Shown: positions 25,806-36,800 of the stretch, piece after piece
How the letters are laid out: the number at the start of each line of letters is the position of its first letter
How positions within the stretch are numbered: position 1 is the first letter of the stretch
DNA from: Leptodactylus fallax
Lineage: Eukaryota > Chordata > Amphibia > Anura > Leptodactylidae
Direction of reading: 5' to 3'
Assembly (NCBI GenBank): GCA_947044405.1
Contig: CAMRHE010000648.1
Coordinates: 186,001-250,000 of the forward strand
Length of the DNA stretch: 64,000 bases
Notes under the pieces: model-generated
Databases searched by the model: none
What the model saw: the letters and a program-made list of their open reading frames with translations, nothing else
Told to the model about the DNA's origin: nothing
Program-made: the position numbers and the translations under genes

Positions 25806-28800
25806 TATATCTACAGCCTCCCCCTACCCACTATATCCACAACCTCCCGCTGTCCACTATATCCACATCCTCCCCCCATCCACTATATCCACATCCTCCG
25901 CCCATCCACTATATCCACAGCCTCCACCAATCCACAATATCCACAGCCTTTCCGCTGCCCACTATATCCACATCCTCCCCCCATCCACTATATCCACAGC
26001 CTAGACTCTGTCCACTATATCCACATCCTCCCCCATCCACTATATCCACAGCCTCCACTCTGTCCACTATATCCACAGCCTCCCCTATCCACTATATCCA
26101 CAGCCTCCCCCCTGTCCACTATATCCAGTCTCCCCGCTGCCCACTATATCCAGAGCCTCCCCCCTGTCCACTATATCCACATCCTCCTCCCATCCACTAT
26201 ATCTACAGCCTCCCCTCTGTCCACTATATCCACATCCTCCTCCCATCCACTATATCCACAGCCTCCCCTCTGTCCACTATATCCACATCCTCCTCCCATC
26301 CACTATATCCACAGCCTCCCCTCTGTACACTATATCCACAGTCTCCCCGCTGTCCACTATATCCACATCCTCCCCCCATCCACTATATCCACAGCCTAGA
26401 CTCTGTCCACTATATCCACATCCTCCCCCCATCCACTATATCCACAGCCTAGACTCTGTCCACTATATCCATAGCCTTTCCTCTGTCCACTATATCCACA
26501 GCCTCCCCACTGCCCACTATATCCACAGCCTAGACTCTGTTCACTATATCCACATCCTCCCCCATCCACTATAGCCACAGCCTCCCCCCTGTCCACTATA
26601 TCCATAGCCTCTCCTCTGTCCACTATATCCACAGTCTCCCCGCTGCCCACTATATCCACAGCCTCTCCTCTGTCCACTATATGCACAGCCTCCCCCCTGT
26701 CCACTATATCCACAGCCTCTCCTCTGTCCACTATATGTACAGCCTCCCCCCTGTCTACTATATCCACAGCCTCTCCTCTGTCAACTATATCCACATCGTC
26801 CTCTCTGTCCACTATATCCACAGCCTCCTCTCTGTCCACTATATCCACATCCTCCCCCCATCCACTATATCCACAGCCTAGACTCTGTCCACTATATCCA
26901 GATCCTCCCCCCATCCACTATATCCACAGCCTAGACTCTGTCCACTATATCCATAGCCTTTCCTCTGTCCACTATATCCACAGCCTCCCCACTGCCCACT
27001 ATATCCACAGCCTAGACTCTGTTCACTATATCCACATCCTCCCCCATCCACTATATCCACAGCCTCCCCCCTGTCCACTATATCCATAGCCTCTCCTCTG
27101 TCCACTATATCCACAGTCTCCCCGCTGCCCACTATATCCACAGCCTCTCCTCTGTCCACTATATGCACAGCCTCCCCCTGTCCACTATATCCACAGCCTC
27201 TCCTCTGTCCACTATATGTACAGCCTCCCCCCTGTCCACTATATCCACAGCCTCTCCTCTGTCAACTATATCCACAGCGTCCTCTCTGTCCACTATATCC
27301 ACAGCCTCCTCTCTGTCCACTATATCCACAGCCTCTCCTCTGTCCACTATATCCACAGCCTCCCCCCTGTCCACTTTATCCACAGCCTCTCCTCTGTCCA
27401 CTATATCCACAGTCTCCCTGCTGCCCACTATATCCACAGCCTCCCCCCTATCCACTATATCCACAGCCTCTCCTCTGTCCACTATATCCACAGCCTCTCC
27501 TCTGTCCACTATATCCACAGTCTTCCCGCTGCCCACTATATCCACAGCCTCTCCTCTGTCCACTATATCCACAGTCTCCCCGCTGCCCACTATATCCACA
27601 GCCTCCCCCCTGTCCACTATATCCACAGCCTCTCCTCTGTCCACTATATCCACAGCCTCCCCCTGTCCACTATATCCACAGCCTCTCCTCTGTCCACTAT
27701 ATGTACAGCCTCCCCCCTGTCCACTATATCCACAGCCTCTCCTCTGTCAACTATATCCACAGCGTCCTCTCTGTCCACTATATCCACAGCCTCCTCTCTG
27801 TCCACTATATCCACAGCCTCTCCTCTGTCCACTATATCCACAGCCTCCCCCCTGTCCACTTTATCCACAGCCTCTCCTCTGTCCACTATATCCACAGCCT
27901 CTCCTCTGTCCACTATATCCACAGTCTCCCCGCTGCCCACTATATCCACAGCCTCTCCTCTGTCCACTATATCCACAGCCTCTCCTCTGTCCACTATATC
28001 CACAGTCTTCCCGCTGCCCACTATATCCACAGCCTCTCCTCTGTCCACTATATCCACAGTCTCCCCGCTGCCCACTATATCCACAGCCTCCCCCCTGTCC
28101 ACTATATCCACAGCCTCTCCTCTGTCCACTATATCCACAGCCTCCCCCTGTCCACTATATCCACAGCCTCTCCTCTGTCCACTATATGTACAGCCTCCCC
28201 CCTGTCCACTATATCCACAGCCTCTCCTCTGTCAACTATATCCACAGCGTCCTCTCTGTCCACTATATCCACAGCCTCCTCTCTGTCCACTATATCCACA
28301 GCCTCTCCTCTGTCCACTATATCCACAGTCTCCCCGCTGCCCACTATATCCACAGCCTCTCCTCTGTCCACTATATCCACAGCCTCTCCTCTGTCCACTA
28401 TATCCACAGCCTCCCCCCTGTCCACTTTATCCACAGCCTCTCCTCTGTCCACTATATCCACAGTCTCCCTGCTGCCCACTATATCCACAGCCTCCCCCCT
28501 ATCCACTATATCCACAGCCTCTCCTCTGTCCACTATATCCACAGTCTCCCCGCTGCCCACTATATCCACAGCCTCTCCTCTGTCCACTATATCCACAGTC
28601 TCCCCGCTGCCCACTATATCCACAGCCTCCCCCCTGTCCACTATATCCACAGCCTCTCCTCTGTCCACTATATCCACAGTCTCCCCGCTGCCCACTATAT
28701 CCACAGCCTCTCCTCTGTCCACTATATCCACAGCCTCTCCTCTGTCCACTATATCCACAGTCTTCCCGCTGCCCACTATATCCACAGCCTCTCCTCTGTC

Positions 28801-29200
28801 CACTATATCCACAGTGTCCCCGCTGCCCACTATATCCACAGCCTCCCCCCTGTCCACTATATCCACAGTCTCCCCGCTGCCCACTATATTCACAGCCTCT
28901 CCTCTGTCCACTATATCCACAGCCTCTCCTCTGTCCACTATATCCACAGTCTTCCCGCTGCCCAGTATATCCACAGCCTCTCCTCTGTCCACTATATCCA
29001 CAGTTTCCCCGCTGCCCACTATATCCACAGCCTCCCCCCTGTCCACTATATCCACAGCCTCTCCTCTGTCCACTATATCCACAGTCTCCCCGCTGCCCAC
29101 TATATCCACAGCCTCTCCTCTGTCCACTATATCCACAGCCTCTCCTCTGTCCACTATATCCACATCCTCCCCCCATCCACCATATCCACATCCTCCTCTC
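25805..29200. repeat. 27-bp minisatellite grown inside the LINE RT frame
   Basis: About 125 tandem units of 27 bp (tccactatatccacagcctc plus tcctctg) are present, with some 26-bp variants. On the minus strand a unit reads DRGEAVDIV, which is the LINE sequence directly before motif A. At the left edge the array passes into VDIV-FLDFAKAF. At the right edge it passes out of SLDREEDVDMV of the LINE. Very long open frames on both strands follow from a stop-free unit divisible by three and are not genes. Confidence 0.95.
26735..28670. repeat. 485-bp higher-order repeat of the 27-bp unit
   Basis: The rare variant actatatgtacagcc occurs at 26735, 27216, 27701 and 28186, spaced 481, 485 and 485 bp. 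A second marker (tcaactatatccacagcgtc) follows each. The period equals 18 units of 27 bp minus one base. The lost base lies in the cctccccctgtcc variant and breaks the minus-strand open frame once per period. Confidence 0.85.
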
Positions 29201-29205
29201 TGTCC

Positions 29206-29605
29206 AGGCTTCTACTCACCTCTTCATAAAAACAAATCAGGTTAGTCTGACAACTTCTGTCTATAGTAAAACCATTCTTTCTGTCACTATAATATTACGT
29301 ATAGTGACATACTCCTGTATATAGTCCCTCAAACAGTTTCCCCACAATGACTGTTAAACTCACCAGTCTGTAGTTACCTGGGGTAGACCTAGAGCCCTTT
29401 TTAAAAATAGGTACCACATTACCCTTGTAACAGTCCCTTGTCATTGTCTCAATGACTGAACTAAGTTCTTTAAGTACTCGTGGGTGTAATCCATCTGGAC
29501 CCAGAGTCTTGCTCACATTTATTTTGTTTAGCTTGGCTTGGACCATTTCTATGTTTATACAGTTTAGTATATTAGTTGATGTATTACCAGCGTTGGTAAT
29601 ACCTA
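29206..29605 (-). pseudogene. CR1/Rex1-type LINE, upstream RT part
   Basis: On the minus strand from 29605: ITNAGNTSTNILNCINIEMV, LNKINVSKTLGPDGLHPRVL, KELSSVIETMT, NVVPIFKKGSRSTPGNYRLV, SLTVIVGKLFEG. After frame breaks it continues RKNGFTIDRSCQTNLICFYE and EVSRSLDREEDVDMV. These are the N-terminal RT blocks of CR1/Rex1-type LINEs (GPDGLHPRVL, PIFKKG, NYR-VSLT). They lead directly into the 27-bp array. The 5' part of the LINE is cut by a Tc1-like insertion at 29605. Confidence 0.9.
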
Positions 29606-30132
29606 CAGTTGTGCTAAAAAGTTTACATACCCCAGCAGATTTTGTGGGTTTTTTTAACCTTTTTTTCAGAGAATATGAATGATGACACAAAACCTTTTTC
29701 TACACTCTTGGTTAGTGGTTGGTTGAGGCAATTTATTGTCAAACTTCTGTGTTTTCTCTTTTTAAATCATAATGACAACTAAAAACATCAAAATGACCCT
29801 GTTCAAAAGTTCACATACCCCAGTTCTTAATACCGTGTATTGCCCCCTCTAACATCAATGACAGCTAGAAGTCTTTTGTGGTAGTTGTGGATGAGGCTCT
29901 TTATTTTCTCAGATGGTAAAACTGCCCATTCTTCTTGGCAAAAAGTCTCCAGTTCCTGTAAATTCCTGGGCTGTCTTGCATGTACTGCGTGCTTGAGATC
30001 TCCCCAGAGTGGCTCAATAATATTGAGGTCAGGAGACTGAGATGGCCACTCCAGAACCTTCACTTTCTTCTGCTGTAGCCAATGACAGGTCGACTTGGTC
30101 TTGTGTTTTGGATCGTTGTCATGTTGAAAGTC
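29606..30132 (-). mobile_element. Tc1-like transposon, family D, truncated by satellite
   Basis: A terminal repeat starts cagttgtgctaaaaagttta at 29606, after TA (29604-29605) within the LINE. Inner subterminal text cctgttcaaaagttcacata repeats near 29800. Only the C-terminal third of the transposase remains before the sequence turns into satellite at about 30132. The other end is absent from the window. Confidence 0.85.
29827..30132 (-). pseudogene. Tc1-like transposase D, C-terminal fragment
   Basis: The frame contains [18 protein letters not shown] and [18 protein letters not shown], with the second D and the E of the triad spaced 34 residues apart. It ends DVRGGNTRY, stop at 29827. The N-terminal two thirds, including both helix-turn-helix domains and the first catalytic D, are missing because the satellite array replaces them. 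It is a dead fragment. Confidence 0.9.
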
Positions 30133-30859
30133 TGACCATATCATTCACTCACACTGACTGCCTCTGTTTATTCCGCAGCCCCACTCGGACCATATCATTC
30201 ACTCCATTCAACCATCTCACTAACTCCGACTGCCTCTGTTTATTCCGCAGCCCCACTCGGACCGTCTCTTTCACTCCATTCACCCATCTCACTCACTCCG
30301 ACTGCCTCTGTTTATTCCGCAGCCCCACTCTGACCGTCTCATTCACTCCATTCACCCATCTCATTCACTCTGGCCACCTCTGTTTATTCTGCAGTCCCAC
30401 TCTGACCGTCTCATTCACTCCATTCACTCATCTCACTCACTCCGACTGCCTCTGCTTATTTGCAGCCCCACTCTGACCGTCTCATTCACTCCATTCACCC
30501 ATCTCACTCACTCCGACTGCCTCTGTTTATTCTGCAGTCCCACTCTGACCGTCTCATTCACTCCATTCACTCATCTCACTTACTCCGACTGCCTCTGTTT
30601 ATTCTGCAGTCCAACTCTGACCGTCTCATTCACTCCATTCACCCATCTCACTCACTCTGGCCGCCTCTGTTTATTCTGTAGTCCCACTCTGACCGTCTCA
30701 TTCACTCCATTCACCCATCTCACTCACTCCGACTGCCTCTGTTTATTCCGCAGCCTCACTCTGACCGTCTCATTCACTCCATTCACCCATCTCACTCACA
30801 CTGAATGCCTCTGTTTTTTCTGCAGCCCCAGTCGGACCGTCTCTTTCACTCCATTCACC

Positions 30860-33800
30860 CATCTCACTCACTCCGACTGCCTCTGTTTATTCTGCAGCCC
30901 CACTCTGACCATATCATTCACTCCATTCACCCATCTCACTCACTCCGACTGCTTCAGTTTATTCCACAGCCTCACTCTGACCGTCTCATTCACTCCATTC
31001 ACCCATCTCACTCACTCTGGCCACCTCTGTTTATTCTGCAGTCCCACTCTGACCATATCATTCACTCCATTCACCCATCTCACTCACTCCCACTGCCTCT
31101 GTTTATTCCGCAGCCCCACTCTGACCGTCTCATTCACTGCATTCACCCATCTCACTCACTCTGGCCGCCTCTGTTTATTCTGCAGTCCCACTCTGACCAT
31201 CTATTCACTCCATTCACCCATGTCACTCACTCCGACTGCCGCTGCTTATTTGCAGCCCCACTCTGACCATGTCATTCACTCCATTCACCCATCTCACTCA
31301 CTCTGGCCGCCTGTGTTTATTCTGCAGTCCCACTCTGACCGTCTCATTCACTCCATTCACTCATCTCACTCACTCTGGCCGCCTCTGTTTATTCTGCAGT
31401 CCCATTCTGGTCGTCTCATTCACTCATCTCTCTTACTTCGACTGCCTCTGCTTATTTGCAGCCCCACTCTGACTGTCTCATTCACTCCATACACCCATCT
31501 CACTCACTCCGACTGCCGCTGCTTTTTTGCAGCCCAACTCTGACCATCCATTCACTCCATTCACTCATCTCACTCACTCCGACTGCCTCTGTTTATTCTG
31601 CAGCCCCATTCTGACCGTCTCATTCACTCATCTCTCTCACTTCGACTGCCTCTGCTTATTTGCAGCCCCACTCTGACCGTCTCATTCACTCCATTCACCC
31701 ATCTCACTTACTCCGACTGCCTCTGTTTATTATGCAGCCCCACTCTGACCATCTCATTCACTCCATTCACCCATCTCACTCACTCCGACTGTCTCTGTTT
31801 ATTCCGCAGCCTCACTCTGACCGTCTCATTCACTCCATTCACCCATCTCACTCACACTGACTGCCTCTGTTTATTCCGCAGCCCCACTCGGACCGTCTCT
31901 TTCACTCCATTCACCCATCTCACTCACTCCGACTGCCTCTGTTTATTCTGCAGCCCCACTCGGACCGTCTCTTTCACTCCATTCACCCATCTCACTCACT
32001 CCGACTGCCTCTGTTTATTCTGCAGCCCCACTCTGACCACCTCATTCACTCCATTCACTCATCTCTCTCACTCCGACTGCCTCTGTTTATTCCGCAGCCC
32101 CACTCTGACCGTCTCATTCACTCCATTCACCCATCTCATTCACTCTGGCCGCCTCTGTTTATTCTGCAGTCCCACTCTGACCATCTCATTCACTCCATTC
32201 ACTCATCTCATTCACTCCGACTGCCTCTGCTTATTTGCATCCCCACTCTGACCGTCTCATTCACTCCATTCACCCATCTCACTCACTCCGACTGCCTATG
32301 CTTATTTGCAGCCCCACTCTGACCATCTCATTCACTCCATTCACCCATCTCACTCACTCTGGCCGCCTCTGTTTATTCTGCAGTCCCACTCTGACCGTCT
32401 CATTCACTCCATTCACTCATCTCACTAACTCCGACTGCCTCTGTTTATTCTGCAGCCCCACTCTGACCATCTCATTCACCCCATTCACCCATCTCACTCA
32501 GTCTGGCCGCCTTTGTTTATTCTGTAGTCCCACTCTGACCGTCTCATTCACTCCATTCACCCATCTCACTCACTCCGACTGCCTCTGTTTACTCCGCAGC
32601 CTCAAAATGACCGTCTCATTCACTCCATTCACCCATCTAACTCACACCGACTGCCTCTGTTTTTTCCTCAGCCCCACTCGGACCGTCTCTTTCACTCCAT
32701 TCACCCATCTCACTCACTCCGACTGCCTCTGTTTATTCTGCAGCCCCACTCTGACCATATCATTCACTCCATTCACCCATCTCACTCACTCCGACTGCTT
32801 CTGTTTATTCCACAGCATCACTCTGACCGTCTCATTCACTCCATTCACCCATCTCACTCACTCTGGCCGCCTCTGTTTATTCTGCAGTCCCACTCTGACC
32901 ATATCATTCACTCCATTCACCCATCTCACTCACTCTGGCCGCCTCTGTTTATTCCACAGCATCACTCTGACCGTCTCATTCACTCCATTCACCCATCTCA
33001 CTCACTCTGGCCGCCTCTGTTTATTCTGCAGCCCCACTCTGACCATATCATTCACTCCATTCACCCATCTCACTCACTCCGACTGCTTCTGTTTATTCCA
33101 CAGCATCACTCTGACCGTCTCATTCACTCCATTCACCCATCTCACTCACTCCGACTGCCTCTGTTTATTCCGCAGCCCCACTCTGACCGTCTCATTCACT
33201 CCATTCACCCATCTCACTCACTCTGGCCGCCTCTGTTTATTCTGCAGTCAAACTCTGACCATATCATTCACTCCATTCACCCATCTCACTCACTCTGGCC
33301 GCCTCTGTTTATTCTGCAGTCCCACTCTGACCATCCATTCACTCCATTCACTCATCTCACTCACTCCGACTGCCTCTGTTTATTCTGCAGCCCCATTCTG
33401 ACCATCTCATTCACTCATCTCACTCACTTCGACTTCCTCTGCTTATTTGCAGCCCCACTCTGACTGTCTCATTCACTCCATTCACCCATGTCACTCAATC
33501 CGACTGCCGCTGCTTATTTGCAGCCCCACTCTGACCATCGCATTCACTCCATTCACCCATCTCACTCACTCTGGCCGCCTCTGTTTATTCTGCAGTCCCA
33601 CTCTGACCGTCTCATTCACTCCATTCACCATCTCACTAACTCTGGCCGCCTTTGTTTATTCTGCAGTCCCATTCTCACCGTCTCATTCACTCATCTCTCT
33701 CACTTCGACTGCCTCTGCTTATTTGCAGCCCCACTCTGACTGTCTCATTCACTCCATACACCCATCTCACTCACTCCGACTGCAGCTGCTTATTTGCAGC

Positions 33801-36800
33801 CCAACTCTGACCATCCATTCACTCCATTCACTCATCTCACTCACTCCGACTGCCTCTGTTTATTCTGCAGCCCTATTCTGACCGTCTCATTCACTCATCC
33901 CTCTCACTTCGACTGCCTCTGCTTATTTGCAGCCCCACTCTGACTGTCTCATTCACTCCATACACCCATCTCACTCACTTCGACTGCCGCTGCTTATTTG
34001 CAGCCCCACTCTGACCATTTCATTCACTCCATTCACCCATCTCACTCACTCTGGCCGCCTCTGTTTATTCTGCAGCCCCACTCTGACCGTCTCAATCAAT
34101 CCATTCTCCCATCTCACTCACTCTGGCCTCCTCTGTTTATTCTGTACTCCCACTCTGACCGTCTCATTCACTCCATTCACTCATCTCACTCACTCCGACT
34201 GCCTCTGCTTATTTGCAGCCCCACTCTGACCGTCTCATTCACTCCATTCACCCATCTCACTCACTCTGGCCGCCTCTGTTTATTCTGCAGTCCCACTCTG
34301 ACCATCCGTTCACTCCATTCACTCATCTCAGTCACTCCGACTGCCTTTGTTTATTCTGCAGCCCCATTCTGACCGTCTCATTCACTCATCTCACTCACTT
34401 CGACTGCCTCTGCTTATTTGCAGCCCCACTCTGACACTCTCATTCACTCCATACACCCATCTCACTCACTTCGACTGCCGATGCTTATTTGCAGCCCCAC
34501 TCTGACTGTCTCATTCACTCCATACACCCATCTCACTCACTTCGACTGCCGCTGCTTATTTGCAGCCCCACTCTGACACTCTCATTCACTCTATTCACCC
34601 ATCTCACTCACTCTGGCCGCCTCTGTTTATTCTGCAGTCCCACTCTGTCCGTCTCATTAACTCCATTCACTCATCTCACTCACTCGGACTGCCTGTTTAT
34701 TCTGCAGCCCCACTCTGACCTTTCTCATTCACTAAGATCACTCATCTCACTCACTCCGACTGCCTCTATTCTGCAGCCCCACTCTGACCGTCTCAATCAA
34801 TCCATTCTCCCATCTCACTCACTCTGGGCGCCTCTGTTTTTTCTGCAGTCCCACTCTGACCGTCTCAATCAATCCATTCTACCATCTCACTCACTCTGGC
34901 CGCCTCTGTTTATTCTGTAGTCCCACTCTGACCGTCTCATTCACTCCATTCACCCATCTCACTCACTCCGACTGCCTCTGCTTATTTGCAGCCCCACTCT
35001 GATCGTCTCTTTCACTCCATTCACCCATCTCACTCACTCTGGCCGCCTCTGTTTATCCTGCAGTCCCACTTTGACCATCCATTCACTCCATTCACTCATC
35101 TCACTCACTTCGACTGCCTCTGTTTAGTCTGCAGCGCCATTCTGACCGTCTCATTCACTCATCTCACTCACTTCGACTGCCTCTGCTTATTTGCAGCCCC
35201 ACTCTGACTGTCTCATTCACTCCATACACCCATCTCACTCACTCTGGCCGCCTCTGTTTAGTCTGCAGCCCCATTCTGACCGTCTCATTCACTCATCTCA
35301 CTCACTCCGACTGCCGCTGCTTATTTGCAGCCCCACTCTGACTGTCTCATTCACTCCATTCACCCATCTCACTCACTCTGGCCGCCTCTGTTTATTCTGC
35401 AGTCCCACTCTGACCGTCTCATTCACAAAATTCACTCATCTCACTCACTCCAACTGCCTCTATTCTGCAGCCCCACTCTGACCGTCTCAATCAATCCATT
35501 CTCCCATCTCACTCACTCTGGCCGCCTCTGTTTATTCTGTAGTCCCACTCTGACCGTCTCATTCACTCCATTCACCCATCTCACTCACTCTGGCCGTCTC
35601 TGTTTATTCTGCAGTCCCACTCTGACCGTCTCATTCACAAAATTCACTCATGTCACTAACTCCGACTGTCTCTATTCTGCAGCCCCACTCTGACCGTCTC
35701 AATCAATCCATTCTCCCATCTCACTCACTCTGGCCGCCTCTGTTTATTCTGCAGTTCCACTCTGACCATCTCATTCACTCCATTAACTCATCTCACTCAC
35801 TCCGACTGCCTTTGCTTATTTGCAGCCCCACTCTGACCGTCTCTTTCACTCCATTCTCCCATCTCACTCACTCCGACTGCCTATGCTTATTTGCAGCCCC
35901 ACTATGACCATCTCATTGACTCCAATTCACCCATCTCACTCACTCTGGCCGCCTCTGTTTATTCTGCAGTCCCACTCTGACCGTCTCATTCACTCCATTC
36001 ACTCATCTCACTCACTCTGGCCACCTCTGTTTATTCTGCAGTCCCACTCTGACCATCCATTCACTCCATTCACTCATCTCACTCTCTCCGACTGCCTCTG
36101 TTTATTCTGCAGCCCCATTCTGACCATCTCATTCACTCATCTCACTCACTTCGACTGCCTGTGCTTATTTGCAGCCCCACTCTGACTGTCTCATTCACTC
36201 CATACACCCATCTCACTCACTTCGACTGCCACTGCTTATTTGCAGTCCCACTCTGACCATCTCATTCACTCCATTCACCCATCTCACTCACTCTGGCCGC
36301 CTCTGTTTATTCTGCAGTCCCACTCTGACCGTCTCATTCACTCCATTCACTCATCTCACTCACTCCGACTGCCTCTGTTTATTCTACAGCCCCACTCTCA
36401 CCGTCTCAATCAATCCATTCTCCCATCTCACTCACTCTGGCCACCTCTGTTTATTCTGTAGTCCCACTCTGACCGTCTCATTCACTCCATTCACCCATCT
36501 CACTCACTCCGACTGCCTATGCTTATTTGCAGCCCCACTCTTACCATCTCATTCACTCCATTCACCCATCTCACTCATTCTGGCCTCCTCTGTTTATTCT
36601 GCAGTCCCACTCTGACCATCCATTCACTCCATTCACTCATCTCACTCACTCCGACTGCCTCTGTTTATTCTGCAGCCCCATTCTGACCGTCTCATTCACT
36701 CATCTCACTCACTTCGACTGCCTCTGCTTATTTGCAGCCCCACTCTGACTGTCTCATTCACTCCATACACCCATCTCACTCACTCCGACTGCCGCTGCTT

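Noticed and set aside
25764..26452. Proline-rich secreted or structural protein (211-223 codons)
   Set aside because: Two overlapping frames on the same strand are equally open across 26- and 27-bp repeats, which is typical of an array.
27163..29324. Open frames of 688 and 702 codons on the plus strand and 344 on the minus strand
   Set aside because: They lie wholly within the 27-bp array. A stop-free unit divisible by three opens several frames at once on both strands. The minus frames look like LINE code because the unit came from it, but they are pure repeats of nine residues.
32235..33401. 388-codon open frame, repeated at 48049-49215
   Set aside because: It is a run of 72-bp satellite units without a stop. 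It starts at TTG, not ATG, and ends at a 71-bp unit. Its duplication reflects the higher-order repeat and not gene duplication.
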